Part shown: piece after piece, positions 7,954 through 17,373 of the stretch | Numbering within the stretch: the stretch's first letter is position 1 | Layout: every line of letters begins with the position of its first letter | DNA from: Pseudomonadota bacterium | GTDB lineage: Bacteria; Pseudomonadota; Alphaproteobacteria; Rhizobiales; Rhizobiaceae | Assembly: GCA_023399635.1 (NCBI GenBank) | Contig: JAEWOP010000059.1 | Span: 1-21,650, forward strand | Direction of reading: 5' to 3' | DNA: 21,650 nt | Made by a program: the position numbers and the translations under genes | The notes under the pieces: model-generated | The model's input: only the letters and a program-made list of their open reading frames with translations | Told to the model about the DNA's origin: nothing | Databases searched by the model: none

Positions 7954-8775
7954 TCAACTCCTCGCCGTGTAGCGCAGGGCACGCGCCTGCATCAGGTTCG
8001 TGATCGCCAGCATGAGGAAGGCCGTGATCAACAGAACGGACGCGATCGCAGCGGCGGCTTGGTAGTCATATTCTTCCAACCGTATGAAGACGAGGAGCGC
8101 CGTTATCTCCGTCGACATCGGCTGATTGCCGGCAATGAAGATGATGGCGCCAAACTCGCCAAGCGAACGGGCAAACGACAGCGACAGGCCCGCCAGCAGT
8201 GCCGGCGTCAGGAGTGGCAGGATCACCTTGCGAAAAATCGTCCAGTCGGAACCACCGAGCGATTGGGCCGCCTCCTCCAGCGCAGGATCGAGATCCTCCA
8301 GCACCGGCTGCACCGTCCGCACGATGAAGGGCAGGCTCGTGAAGCACATGGCGACCATGATGCCGAGCGGCGTATAGGCAACCTTGATGCCGAGATCGGA
8401 CAGGACTGAACCGAACCAGCCATTATTGGCGAAGAGTGCCGTCAGTGAAATGCCCGCAACGGCGGTCGGCAGGGCGAAGGGAAGATCGACCATCGCGTCG
8501 ACGAGCCGCCAGCCGGGGAAGCGATAACGGGTCAAGACCCAGGCAAGCGCCAATCCGAAGACAAGGTTGAAGGCTGTTGCTGCCAATGCAGAAAGCACTG
8601 TGACGCGGTAACTGGCCACGGCGCGGGGCGACGAGATGATCGACCAGTAATCGGCCGGTCCGAGGCTGGCCGCCTTGAAGATCAGCGCTGCCAGGGGCAG
8701 CACCACGATCAAGCCCACGTAAAAGAGCGTAACGCCGAGAGACAGCGACAACCCCGGCAGAACATTGCGTTTCAA
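7954..8775 (-). CDS. cysT: Sulfate/thiosulfate ABC transporter permease CysT (CysU)
   Basis: A 273-residue permease partner of CysW. It has six predicted membrane segments, the substrate-path motif VDLPFALPTAVAGISLTALF, the EAA loop EEAAQSLGGSDWTIFRKVILP at about residues 167-187, and the CysT/ModB-type motif ARSLGEFGAIIFIAGN. No ATG or GTG is available near the N-terminus. The start appears to be TTG at 8775, supported by AAGGGA upstream, and it puts the first transmembrane segment at residues 12-34 as expected. It follows the binding-protein gene by 75 bases, a gap that holds a hairpin. The start codon is less certain than the identity. Confidence 0.92.
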   Translation of the reverse strand: MKRNVLPGLSLSLGVTLFYVGLIVVLPLAALIFKAASLGPADYWSIISSPRAVASYRVTVLSALAATAFNLVFGLALAWVLTRYRFPGWRLVDAMVDLPFALPTAVAGISLTALFANNGWFGSVLSDLGIKVAYTPLGIMVAMCFTSLPFIVRTVQPVLEDLDPALEEAAQSLGGSDWTIFRKVILPLLTPALLAGLSLSFARSLGEFGAIIFIAGNQPMSTEITALLVFIRLEEYDYQAAAAIASVLLITAFLMLAITNLMQARALRYTARS

Positions 8776-8806
8776 GCGAGTTCCCTTGTCCAGCTGAACA
8801 GAAAAG

Positions 8807-8830
8807 CCCGGCGGCCTGGCGACCGCCGGG
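8807..8830 (-). terminator. Intercistronic hairpin between the sulfate-binding protein gene and cysT
   Basis: CCCGGCGG (8807-8814) and CCGCCGGG (8823-8830) form a perfect 8-base stem with an 8-base loop. On the transcribed minus strand it is followed by CTTTTC, a short T-run. It looks like a partial terminator or RNA-stabilising stem giving more binding protein than permease, a common device in importer operons. The functional reading is inference. Confidence 0.45.
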
Positions 8831-8850
8831 AAGTCGTCCTGGGAGACGGA

Positions 8851-9837
8851 TTAGCGATTGCCGTAGAGTTGGTCCAGCGTTGCGCCGGACGCGAAATGTT
8901 CTTCCTGGATCTTGCTCCAGCCGCCGAACACGTCATCGACGTTAACGAGGCGGATCTCGGGAAACTGATCCTTGAACTCCGCTGCAACCTTTTCGTTGTG
9001 TACGCGATGTCCAAACTCTGCAGCCACCCGTTGCCCTTCCTCCGTATAAAGGAAGTCGAGGTAGGTCTTCGCGAGTTCGCGCGAGCCGCGCTTGTCGGCG
9101 ACCTTGTCGACGATTGCGACAGGGAACTCCGCCAGCAGACTGACCGAGGGGACGACGCTCTCGAACTTGTCCTCACCATACTGCTTGGCGATCTGTCGCG
9201 TCTCGGCTTCGAACGTGATGATCACGTCGCCAAGCTCGCGCTCCACGAAGGTTGTCGTGGCAGCCCGGCCACCGGTGTCGAACACCGGAACATTGTCGAA
9301 GATCTTGCTGATGAATTCCTCAACCTTCTCCTCGTCGTTGTTGAAGGCTTCCTTCGCATAAGCGACCGCCGCGAGGTAGGTATAGCGCGCATTGCCGGAG
9401 GTCTTGGGATTGGGGAAGATCACCTGCACGTCGTCACGGGCGAGGTCGTTCCAATCCTTGATGTTCTTGGGATTGCCGGCACGCACGAGGAACGAGGGGA
9501 AGGAATAGAAGGGAGACGCATTGTTCGCGAAGTCCTGCTGCCAGTCCTCCGACACGAAGCCCTGCTTCACCAGGAAATCGATATCGGTGACCTGGTTGAA
9601 GGTGACAACGTCCGCTTCGAGGCCTTCGACGATCGCGCGCGCCTGCTTGGAAGTACCGGCATGGGATTGGTCGATAGTGACGCCGGGATGCTGCTTTACG
9701 AAAGCCTCGTTCTCGGCCGCGAAGATCTCGCGTGCGATGTCATAGGAGGCGTTGAGAAGCGTGTTCGGTGACTGCGCAAAGGCAGGGGCTGCGAACAGCG
9801 CGGTGATGGCTGTGCCAATCAGGAGGAGGCGGTTCAT
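8851..9837 (-). CDS. cysP: Periplasmic sulfate/thiosulfate-binding protein
   Basis: A 328-residue periplasmic binding protein delivering sulfate or thiosulfate to CysTWA. The signal peptide is residues 1-21 with cleavage after AFA. Family motifs are LLNASYDIARE, QSHAGTSKQARAI, FPNPKTSGNARYTYLAA and FDTGGRAATTTFVERELGD. In my memory of the E. coli proteins these pocket segments are closer to CysP than to Sbp, while the C-terminal GGWSKIQEEHFASG resembles Sbp; the symbol is therefore tentative. The ATG at 9837 is chosen because it begins the signal peptide and has GGAGA upstream; an upstream in-frame extension to 10005 has no signal sequence and is rejected. First gene of the sulfate operon. 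Confidence 0.93.
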   Translation of the reverse strand: MNRLLLIGTAITALFAAPAFAQSPNTLLNASYDIAREIFAAENEAFVKQHPGVTIDQSHAGTSKQARAIVEGLEADVVTFNQVTDIDFLVKQGFVSEDWQQDFANNASPFYSFPSFLVRAGNPKNIKDWNDLARDDVQVIFPNPKTSGNARYTYLAAVAYAKEAFNNDEEKVEEFISKIFDNVPVFDTGGRAATTTFVERELGDVIITFEAETRQIAKQYGEDKFESVVPSVSLLAEFPVAIVDKVADKRGSRELAKTYLDFLYTEEGQRVAAEFGHRVHNEKVAAEFKDQFPEIRLVNVDDVFGGWSKIQEEHFASGATLDQLYGNR

Positions 9838-10005
9838 CGATGTCTCCGGTATTTCGTTCGATGTCGAAACGTACCGGGGGTCGGTGACGAGGACGAGAAA
9901 GCCGGAACCTTGTAGACACTCGATGGTAGAATTTCTGTTCCTTTTCGGCGAAGTTTGGCAACGGATTGTCCGTGGCGTTTCGTGGTGATCCGCCACTGCC
10001 GACAA
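9838..10005 (-). promoter_or_regulatory. Upstream region of the sulfate operon, no firm promoter found
   Basis: This 168-base gap separates the end of the Liv-associated operon from the sulfate operon and should contain the latter's promoter. Visible elements are a small palindrome AGAATTTCT (9928-9936), a GTAGA direct repeat (9912-9916 and 9926-9930), and two short stems without T-tracts close to the upstream gene: ACGGA-TTG-TCCGT (9961-9973) and GTGGCG/CGCCAC (9972-9977 with 9991-9996). None matches a regulator site I recognise. No intrinsic terminator is seen for the preceding operon. Confidence 0.3.
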
Positions 10006-11082
10006 CTAGAGCCGATGGTCGGGGAAGACCGCCCCGTGACGCCCGCCAAGATAAGGCTCGATGCTGCGCGAACTCACTTCAGCCAATCTTGCCGGCGCCC
10101 ATCGCGGATTACGATCCTTGTCGATGATGGCTGCCCGTACCCCTTCGTAGAAATCATGGTGACGAAGGACTTCTCTCCCAGCACCAAACTCTCGTTCCAA
10201 GCACTCCACCAGACCGGAGCTTGACCGCCCCGCGCGCAGCAGACGCAAGGTGAGCTTGAGGCTCGTCGGCGAGCGGCTTTGAAGGGTCTGGCGGCTATGG
10301 GTGGCAAAGGGCTCATCCTCTGCGTCCAATGCGGCAATGATCTGTTCCACGCTATCGTGTCCGAAGCATCTGTCGATCAAATCCCGGTTTTTCTGCAGCT
10401 GTCCCTCTTCCGGCATAGCCATGAATTCTTCAAGAACAGCCTTCACCGCCTCATCATCCGCACCGGCAGCCAATCCTCCAAGCGCATGGACGAGATCCGG
10501 CAGCCGACCGGAAGGGACAAAACAGTCTGCGAGCCCTGCGAAGATTGCATCGGCAGCATTGACCTCCAGACCCGTCAGGCCCATCCACGTCCCCGTCTCG
10601 CCTGGCGCCTGCGGCAGAAGCCAACTCGCACCGACATCTGGAAAATAGCCGATCCCTGTTTCGGGCATGGCCAAGCGCGTTCGTTCCGTCACGACCCGAT
10701 GGCTGCCATGCGAGGACAAACCCACGCCTCCACCCATAGTGATCCCGTCCATCAAGGCAATGTAGGGCTTGGTGAAGTGCGCGATGGCGTAGTTTAGCGG
10801 AAACTCCTCCTGCCAGAAAAGCGTCGCCTGCGGGTCACCCGCACGTCCCATTTCATAGAGCGCCCGGATGTCGCCGCCGGCGCAGAGGCCTCGGTCGCCC
10901 TCGCCCGCCAGCACTACCACCGACACGGCGGGATCAGCCGCGAAGTCCTGCAGCGCCGCGCGCATCTTTCGCACCATGTTGAGGTTCAGGCTGTTGAGCG
11001 CCTTCGGCCGGTTAAGCCGGATGATCGCCGCCGATCCTGTTCGATCCATAATGATCTCGTCGTTTGGGCTGGTCTCCGTCAT
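10006..11082 (-). CDS. Enoyl-CoA hydratase/isomerase family protein, 3-hydroxyisobutyryl-CoA hydrolase-like
   Basis: A 358-residue crotonase-fold protein of the HIBYL-CoA hydrolase branch, longer than the ~260 residues of plain enoyl-CoA hydratases. The enzyme releases 3-hydroxyisobutyrate and CoA in valine breakdown. The CoA/oxyanion segments are GLCAGGDIRALYE (66-78) and the loop MGGGVGLSSHG (116-126). The catalytic acids are Glu141 and Asp149 in PETGIGYFPDVGAS, with the same spacing of eight as Glu169/Asp177 of human HIBCH. The C-terminal DKDRNPRWAPARL is a branch signature. The ATG at 11082 follows AGAGGT, 12 bases after the GMC oxidoreductase stop, so the two are probably co-transcribed. 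A different 3-hydroxyacyl-CoA substrate is possible given the operon. Confidence 0.9.
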   Translation of the reverse strand: MTETSPNDEIIMDRTGSAAIIRLNRPKALNSLNLNMVRKMRAALQDFAADPAVSVVVLAGEGDRGLCAGGDIRALYEMGRAGDPQATLFWQEEFPLNYAIAHFTKPYIALMDGITMGGGVGLSSHGSHRVVTERTRLAMPETGIGYFPDVGASWLLPQAPGETGTWMGLTGLEVNAADAIFAGLADCFVPSGRLPDLVHALGGLAAGADDEAVKAVLEEFMAMPEEGQLQKNRDLIDRCFGHDSVEQIIAALDAEDEPFATHSRQTLQSRSPTSLKLTLRLLRAGRSSSGLVECLEREFGAGREVLRHHDFYEGVRAAIIDKDRNPRWAPARLAEVSSRSIEPYLGGRHGAVFPDHRL

Positions 11083-11094
11083 GCTACCTCTTCG

Positions 11095-12690
11095 TCACCT
11101 GTTGTCGGCGAGGATCATTTCTGCTGCCTTCTCGGCAATCATGACTGTGGGAGAATTCGTGTTACCCGACACGATGCTTGGCATAACGGAAGCATCCGCC
11201 ACCCGAAGACGCCCCAGTGCCCGAAGCCTCAGTCGCGGATCGACTACGCTTTCGGGATCGGAGCCCATGCGAACGGTACCGACGGGATGAAAGATAGTGG
11301 TTCCAATGTCGCCCGCCGCCTTCTCCAAGTCCTCCTCAGTCTCATAACAAGGGCCTGGCTTGTATTCCTCAGGATGATACCGGGCGAACGAGGGCTCCGA
11401 CACGATCTTTCGCGTCAGCCGGATCGCCCGGACCGCAACCTCTCGGTCCGCCGGGGTAGATAGGTAGTTTGGTTTTATTGCAGGTGCCGCTGCGAAATCG
11501 CTGTTTCTGACATGTACCGAGCCGCGGCTTTCCGGGCGCAGGTTGCAGACGCTTGCCGTCATCGCCGGGAAACCGTGCAAGGGATCGCCAAACTTATCAA
11601 GGGAGACCGGCTGAACATGGTACTGCAGGTCCGGTGTCTCCTTGTCGGGACCTGACCGCGTGAAGATGCCGAGCTGGCTTGGCGCCATCGACATCGGCCC
11701 TGAGCGCCGGAAAATATATTCCAGGCCAATCGCCGCCTTCCCGATCATCCGGGAGGCCTTCTCGTTGAGTGTCGGCACGCCGGTGACCTTGTAGACCATG
11801 CGCAGTTGCAGGTGATCCTGCAGGTTCTCTCCAACGCCTTTGACTTCCTTGACGAGCTCGATTCCCGCCTGCTGCAAGACGTCGCCGCGACCAATGCCGG
11901 AAAGCTCAAGGATATGCGGAGAACCGATTGCTCCGGCGCTGAGGATTGTTTCTCGAGACGCGAGAGCACGCTTGGCAGTCCCATCATGCTGGAACTCGAC
12001 ACCCCTCACCTCCCCCTCTTCCACAATAAGCCGCCGTGCATGCGCCTTTGTCAGAACCGTGAGGTTGTTACGGTTCCTGGCGGGTCGCAGGAAGGCTTTG
12101 GCAGTATTCCAACGGATACCCGAACGCTGGTTGACGTCGAAATAGCCGGAACCCTCGTTGGTGCCGCGGTTGAAGTCCTCGGTGATCGGGATGCCCGCTT
12201 CCTCGGCGGCTTTCTGGAAAGCATCCAGCACCGCCCAGCGAACCCGCGACTTCTCCACCCGCCATTCGCCACCGCTGCCGTGCAACTCATCGCCACCTTG
12301 GTAATGGTCCTCAGACTTCTTGAAGTAGGGCAGCACGTCGTCCCACCCCCAGCCGTCGCAGCCCATCTGTCGCCACAGATCGTAATCACGCGCCTGACCG
12401 CGCATATAGATCATGCCGTTGATCGAGGAGCAGCCACCCAAGAGCTTGCCACGAGGGTAAGAAAGCGAGCGGCCGTTCAGCCCCTCTTCCTTTTCCGTCG
12501 TGAAGCACCAGTCCGTGCGGGGATTGTTGATGCAGTAGAGATAGCCGACGGGGATATGAACCCAGTGGTAGTTGTCGGTACCTCCGGCCTCCAGGAGGAG
12601 GACACGGTTGCGGCTATCGGCCGACAGACGGTTGGCAATCACGCAGCCGGCGCTGCCTGCCCCCACGACGATATAATCGTACCGCTCCAT
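11095..12690 (-). CDS. GMC-family FAD-dependent alcohol oxidoreductase (choline dehydrogenase-like)
   Basis: A 531-residue glucose-methanol-choline oxidoreductase. The N-terminal FAD fold has GAGSAG (residues 10-15) and Glu34 at the end of the second strand. GMC signature 1 lies in the segment YPRGKLLGGCSSINGMIYMRG, and signature 2 around ETILSAGAIGSPHILELSGIG. The catalytic pair is His468 in FHPVGTVRMG and Asn512 in SGNTNSPT, with the 44-residue spacing seen in choline oxidase. Such enzymes oxidise alcohols to aldehydes and pass electrons to oxygen or quinones. The substrate cannot be read from sequence: BetA-like, alkanol and polyethylene-glycol dehydrogenases share this layout. The ATG at 12690 has CGGAG upstream. 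It lies 86 bases after livM and 12 bases before the acyl-CoA hydrolase, in the importer transcript. Confidence 0.92.
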   Translation of the reverse strand: MERYDYIVVGAGSAGCVIANRLSADSRNRVLLLEAGGTDNYHWVHIPVGYLYCINNPRTDWCFTTEKEEGLNGRSLSYPRGKLLGGCSSINGMIYMRGQARDYDLWRQMGCDGWGWDDVLPYFKKSEDHYQGGDELHGSGGEWRVEKSRVRWAVLDAFQKAAEEAGIPITEDFNRGTNEGSGYFDVNQRSGIRWNTAKAFLRPARNRNNLTVLTKAHARRLIVEEGEVRGVEFQHDGTAKRALASRETILSAGAIGSPHILELSGIGRGDVLQQAGIELVKEVKGVGENLQDHLQLRMVYKVTGVPTLNEKASRMIGKAAIGLEYIFRRSGPMSMAPSQLGIFTRSGPDKETPDLQYHVQPVSLDKFGDPLHGFPAMTASVCNLRPESRGSVHVRNSDFAAAPAIKPNYLSTPADREVAVRAIRLTRKIVSEPSFARYHPEEYKPGPCYETEEDLEKAAGDIGTTIFHPVGTVRMGSDPESVVDPRLRLRALGRLRVADASVMPSIVSGNTNSPTVMIAEKAAEMILADNR

Positions 12691-12728
12691 GACGTACTCC
12701 GAAAACTGCCGTCCAGGCGCTCGCTCCC

Positions 12729-12777
12729 GCGGGGCTGGCCTCCCTGACGAATGTCTTTATGGCGTGCTACGCCCCGC
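12729..12777 (-). other. Structured intercistronic element between livM and the GMC gene
   Basis: GCGGGGC (12729-12735) and GCCCCGC (12771-12777) are perfect inverted repeats enclosing an overlapping smaller stem, GGCGT-GCT-ACGCC (12761-12773); the two cannot form together. There is no T-tract, so it is more likely an mRNA processing or stability structure than a terminator. Function is inferred from position only. Confidence 0.35.
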
Positions 12778-13787
12778 TAATGGCGATGCTCGAAGCCAAG
12801 CTTGCGACCAAGCCGTGAGGCGTAGAATTCGCCAATGATGCCGCGCCGGAACAAGAGGACGCAGACCATGAAGACGACGCCGGTGATGATGGTGACCGGG
12901 AAATCCGATGTCGCCAGGTAGTTCTGCAGTGTCACCACGAGGCCTGCCCCAAAGATCGGGCCAATCAACGTGCCAATGCCGCCAAGCAACGTCATCAGGA
13001 TCACCTCACCCGACATCTGCCACGCGACGTCGGTCAATGTCGCAAACTGGAAGACCAGGGACTTCAATCCGCCAGCCAGCCCCGCGAGCGCCGCTGACAT
13101 AACGAATGCCCCCAGCTTGTAATGGGCCACCGAATAGCCAAGCGATGTCGCTCTCGCCTCGTTTTCCCGGATCGATTTGAGAATCATCCCGAAGGGCGAA
13201 TTGATGAAGCGCCAGATGATCAGCATTCCAATCACGAAGACCGCCAGCACGAAGTAGTACATGTTGGTCGACACATTGAGGTCGATGATGCCGAACAGGA
13301 AGCCCCGCGGCACCTGCTGGATACCGTCCTCGCCCCGTGTGAATCCGGCCTGCAGGCAGAAGAAGAAGAACATCTGCGACAGCGCCAGCGTGATCATCGC
13401 GAAATAGATGCCTTGGCGGCGGATGGCGACGAAGCCCATGATCAGCCCGAGCGCCGCCGCGCCGGCAACGCCGAGCAGGATGCCGAGTTCGGGTGTCCAG
13501 CCCCACTCCTTGACCGCATGGGCAGTGAAATACGCCGCACCGCCGAAGAAGGTGGCATGGCCAAAAGACAGGAGCCCCGTATAGCCAAGCAGGAGGTTGA
13601 AGGCGCAGGCGAAGAGGGCAAAACACAGGAGCTTCATGAGGAAGATTGGGTAGAAGAACAGCGGCGCAACCAGCAGAAGCACCAGCCCCACAGTGAGGAA
13701 GATGGCATAGCTGCGAGACGCGGTGACCGAGCGTTGTGGCCTAAAGCTCAGTTGCGATTGATGGGTAATCTCATTCATGTCACGCAT
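12777..13787 (-). CDS. livM: Branched-chain amino acid-type ABC transporter permease LivM
   Basis: A 336-residue inner-membrane permease of the hydrophobic amino acid transporter family, partner of LivH. Many hydrophobic segments are visible. The LivM hallmark is NLLLGYTGLLSFGHATFFGGAAYF, split by membrane segments near residues 55-80. The cytoplasmic coupling segment is about SIRENEARATSLGY, followed by YKLGAFVMSAALAGLAGGL. The ATG at 13787 is preceded by GGACGGG and overlaps the end of livH by 8 bases; an ATG at 13778 is also possible, and a TTG further out at 13796 is less likely. Last of the five transporter genes before the GMC enzyme. Substrate class (branched-chain amino acid, urea, aromatic or other) is not decided by this subunit. 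Confidence 0.92.
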   Translation of the reverse strand: MRDMNEITHQSQLSFRPQRSVTASRSYAIFLTVGLVLLLVAPLFFYPIFLMKLLCFALFACAFNLLLGYTGLLSFGHATFFGGAAYFTAHAVKEWGWTPELGILLGVAGAAALGLIMGFVAIRRQGIYFAMITLALSQMFFFFCLQAGFTRGEDGIQQVPRGFLFGIIDLNVSTNMYYFVLAVFVIGMLIIWRFINSPFGMILKSIRENEARATSLGYSVAHYKLGAFVMSAALAGLAGGLKSLVFQFATLTDVAWQMSGEVILMTLLGGIGTLIGPIFGAGLVVTLQNYLATSDFPVTIITGVVFMVCVLLFRRGIIGEFYASRLGRKLGFEHRH

Positions 13788-14667
13788 CCCGTCCAAAAAG
13801 TCCGGCCGGCCGGATCAGCAGCACGATTGCCATGATGACGAAGATGACGATATTGGAAGCTTCCGGATAGAACACCTTTGTCAGCCCCTCTGCGATGCCA
13901 AGCATGTAGCCGGTGATGATGGCGCCCATGATCGAGCCCATGCCCCCGACAACCACAACCGCAAAAACGACGATGATGAGATTGGTGCCCATCAGCGGCG
14001 ACACCTGATAGATCGGCGCAGCAAGAACGCCGGCAAAGGCCGCGAGCGCTGCGCCCAGGCCATAGGTAAGCGTCAGCAGCAGCGGCACGTTCACGCCGAA
14101 GGCCTGAACCAACACCGCGTTCTCCGTCGCCGCGCGCAGATAGGAGCCGAGCTTCGTCTTCTCGATCAAAAGCCAGGTGCCGATACAGACGAGGAGCGAG
14201 ATCACCACCACCCAACCGCGGTAAATCGGCAGGAACATGAAGCCGAGATTGGTGCCGCCGGCGAGAAGCGAGGGGACCGAATAGGGTTGCCCGGAAGAGC
14301 CGTAGAGGTAGCGGAATGTGCCTTCGATGGCCAGGGCAAGGCCGAAGGTGAAGAGCAGTCCGTAGAGCGCGTCGAGCTTGTAGAGACGGCTCAGCATGGT
14401 CCGCTCGATGACAGCACCGAAGACGCCGACGACGACCGGCGCGACAAAGAGTGCCAGCCAGTAGCTGATCCCGAAATACTGCAGCAGCAGCAGCGCGACG
14501 AAGGCGCCGAGCATGTACTGCGCGCCATGGGCGAAATTGATAACGCGCAAGAGGCCGAAGATAACGGCGAGGCCGAGGCTCAGCAGGGCATAGAAGGAGC
14601 CGTTGATCAGGCCGATGAGCAACTGTCCCAGGAATGCCTGGATGGGGATGCCGAAAATCATCGTCAT
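13780..14667 (-). CDS. livH: Branched-chain amino acid-type ABC transporter permease LivH
   Basis: A 295-residue permease with about eight hydrophobic segments. The family hallmark is LLRVINFAHGAQYMLGAFVAL near residues 40-60. The coupling region is TKLGSYLRAATENAVLVQAFGVN, and the segment VVFAVVVVGGMGSIMGAIITGYMLG follows near the C-terminus. The ATG at 14667 has GGGAG 7 bases upstream and begins 2 bases after the livF stop; a second ATG lies two codons later. It forms the membrane pore with LivM. Gene order here (binding protein, livG, livF, livH, livM) puts both ATPases before the permeases. Confidence 0.93.
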   Translation of the reverse strand: MTMIFGIPIQAFLGQLLIGLINGSFYALLSLGLAVIFGLLRVINFAHGAQYMLGAFVALLLLQYFGISYWLALFVAPVVVGVFGAVIERTMLSRLYKLDALYGLLFTFGLALAIEGTFRYLYGSSGQPYSVPSLLAGGTNLGFMFLPIYRGWVVVISLLVCIGTWLLIEKTKLGSYLRAATENAVLVQAFGVNVPLLLTLTYGLGAALAAFAGVLAAPIYQVSPLMGTNLIIVVFAVVVVGGMGSIMGAIITGYMLGIAEGLTKVFYPEASNIVIFVIMAIVLLIRPAGLFGRDA

Positions 14668-14669
14668 CG

Positions 14670-15371
<702 letters not shown>

Positions 15372-16154
15372 CTACGCGTCCTCCGTGCCCATGTAGGCGG
15401 TGCGAACGCGCGGGTCCTGGCTCACCGTCGCGTAATCGCCCTCTGCAAGGATCTCCCCCCTCTGCAGCACCGTCACGTGATGGCAGATATCGGCCACCAC
15501 CGAAAGATTATGCTCCACCATCAGAACGGCACGCTGTTTGGCGACTTCGCGAATGATGCCGGATACGGTCCCGATGTCTTCCTGCCCCATCCCGGCCATC
15601 GGCTCGTCGAGCAACAGCACCTTTGGATCGAGGGCAAGCGTGGTGGCAATCTCGAGCACCCTCTTGCGGCCATAGGAAAGGTCGGCGGCGAGCGCGTTTC
15701 GCTCTTTGCTCAGACCGACAGCTTCCAGCAGCTCCTCCGCACGCGCATTCAGCCGGTCAAGGGACGACATCGGCAGCCAGAATTGTGTTGCAAGGTTGTT
15801 GGGGCGCTGCAGCGCCACTCGTACATTGTCGAGCACCGTGAGATGGGGAAAGACCGCTGAGATCTGGAATGACCGAACAAGACCCATGCGGGCAACCCGG
15901 TCCGGCGCCGTCTTGGTGATATCGGTTCCAAGAAGGTTGATGCTTCCAGCTGAGGGCTGCAGGAACTTCGTCAAAAGATTGAAGACGGTGGTCTTGCCCG
16001 CGCCGTTCGGTCCAATCAGCGCATGCACCTGTCCGTCGCGGACATCGAGATCCACGTCCTTGACCGCTGCGAATGCTCCAAAGGTCTTGGTGAGACCGCG
16101 GGCGGAAAGCACCACCCGCGGCTCATCATGCTTGTCCAGTGCAGGCTGAGCCAT
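15372..16154 (-). CDS. livG: Branched-chain amino acid-type ABC transporter ATP-binding protein LivG
   Basis: A 260-residue ATPase. Walker A is GPNGAGKT (48-55). The signature is the LivG-style LSYGRKRVLEIATTLA (from 159) rather than LSGGQ. Walker B is LLLDEPMAGMG (180-190). FQISAVFPHLTVLDNVRVALQ is a LivG trait. The ATG at 16154 follows the binding-protein stop by 6 bases with a weak ribosome site, suggesting coupling to the upstream gene. Stop TAG is immediately before the livF ATG. Confidence 0.94.
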   Translation of the reverse strand: MAQPALDKHDEPRVVLSARGLTKTFGAFAAVKDVDLDVRDGQVHALIGPNGAGKTTVFNLLTKFLQPSAGSINLLGTDITKTAPDRVARMGLVRSFQISAVFPHLTVLDNVRVALQRPNNLATQFWLPMSSLDRLNARAEELLEAVGLSKERNALAADLSYGRKRVLEIATTLALDPKVLLLDEPMAGMGQEDIGTVSGIIREVAKQRAVLMVEHNLSVVADICHHVTVLQRGEILAEGDYATVSQDPRVRTAYMGTEDA

Positions 16155-16160
16155 AGCGGC

Positions 16161-17366
16161 TTACTGCACCAGCTCGCAGCCGCTCTTGGCTGGATCGATA
16201 TAGGCTTCGTCACCTGGGATGGTCGACAACACGTTGAAGTAATCCCACGGCTCGTCGCTCTCACCGGGCTTCTTCACCTGCAGTAGGTACATGTCGTGGA
16301 TCATGCGGCCATTGGCGCCAACCTTGCCGTTCCTCGCAAAGAAGTCCTCCACCGGCATTTCGTGCAGTGCCTTGGCCACAGCTTCGGTCTCGTCCGTACC
16401 TGCCTTCTCGATTGCCTTCAGATACTGCATCACTGCCGAGTAAGTGCCGGCATGGATCATGTTGGGCATTGACCCGGTCCGTTCAAAGAACCGCTTGCCA
16501 AACTCGCGGCTCTGGTCGTCGAGGTTCCAGTAATACCCCTCCGTCAGCGTCAAGCCCTGCGCCGCTTCGACACCAAGACCGTGCACTTCAGCCAGGGTGA
16601 AGAGCAGAGCCGCCAGGTTTTGACCACCGGCAGTGATACCAAACTCTGCCGCCTGCTTGATGGCGTTGGCGGTATCCAGCCCGGCGTTTGCCAGACCGAT
16701 GACCTTTGCTCCGGAAGATTGGGCCTGGAGCAGGAAGGACGAGAAGTCGTTGCTAGAGAGCGGATGGCGCACCGAGCCGACCACGTTACCGCCAGCCGAT
16801 TTCACATAGGTGCTCGTCTGCTCTTCCAGCGAATAGCCGAACGCATAATCGGCAGTCAGGAAGAACCAGCTGTCACCGCCCTGCTTCACAAGCGCACCGC
16901 CGGTACCAACGGCGAGCGCGTGTGTGTCATAGGCCCAGTGGAAGCCGTAGGGGCTGCACTGTTTGCCAGTCAGGTCTGTCGTTGCAGCACCCGTGACGAT
17001 ATTGATCTTCTGCTTTTCCCGGCTGAGCGCCTGGACGGCGAGAGCCACTGACGACGTCGTCAGCTCCATGATCGCATCGACCTGCTCGGTGTCGTACCAT
17101 TGACGTGCGATGTTGGACGCGATGTCCGGCTTGTTCTGGTGGTCAGCGTCCACGATCTCGATGGAAGCGTCCAATACCTTGCCGCCGAAATCCTCGACCG
17201 CCATCTTGGCAGCCTCGACGGACGACTTTCCGCCGAAGTCGGCATAGACGCCCGACTGGTCGTTCAGGATGCCGATCTTGACCTTTCCGTCCGAAGCGCT
17301 TTGCGCCAGCGCGGCCGTGCTTCCCGCCAGCAAAATTGCAAGCGAGGCAATCAGGTTCTTTCGCAT
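16161..17366 (-). CDS. LIV-type ABC transporter substrate-binding protein
   Basis: A 401-residue periplasmic binding protein of the type 1 (Leu/Ile/Val-binding) fold. The signal peptide is residues 1-21, with cleavage after ALA. The mature start VKIGILNDQSGVYADFGGKSSVEAAKMAVEDFGG is the usual first lobe strand and helix (given here only as a pointer near residues 29-62). ADYAFGYSLEEQT and YYWNLDDQSREFGKRFFERTG are features of the broader LivK-like group, not of classical leucine-binding LivK. Two cysteines, in GKQCSPYG and in the extreme C-terminal SGCELVQ, could form a disulfide. The ATG at 17366 has the strong site GGGAGGAG upstream. As first gene of a unit with a GMC oxidoreductase and an acyl-CoA hydrolase, its ligand is probably not a plain branched-chain amino acid, but this is inference. 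Confidence 0.92.
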   Translation of the reverse strand: MRKNLIASLAILLAGSTAALAQSASDGKVKIGILNDQSGVYADFGGKSSVEAAKMAVEDFGGKVLDASIEIVDADHQNKPDIASNIARQWYDTEQVDAIMELTTSSVALAVQALSREKQKINIVTGAATTDLTGKQCSPYGFHWAYDTHALAVGTGGALVKQGGDSWFFLTADYAFGYSLEEQTSTYVKSAGGNVVGSVRHPLSSNDFSSFLLQAQSSGAKVIGLANAGLDTANAIKQAAEFGITAGGQNLAALLFTLAEVHGLGVEAAQGLTLTEGYYWNLDDQSREFGKRFFERTGSMPNMIHAGTYSAVMQYLKAIEKAGTDETEAVAKALHEMPVEDFFARNGKVGANGRMIHDMYLLQVKKPGESDEPWDYFNVLSTIPGDEAYIDPAKSGCELVQ

Positions 17367-17373
17367 GATTTCT

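Noticed and set aside
8807..8830. Repetitive extragenic palindrome family
   Set aside because: Only a single copy is seen in the window; the other hairpins differ in sequence, so no repeat family can be claimed.
9838..10005. N-terminal extension of the sulfate-binding protein
   Set aside because: The extension lacks a signal peptide, while a textbook one begins at the ATG at 9837 with a good ribosome site.
11806..12747. 313-residue open frame antisense to the GMC oxidoreductase
   Set aside because: It covers a conserved flavoprotein in the other strand and has no domain, signal or ribosome site of its own.
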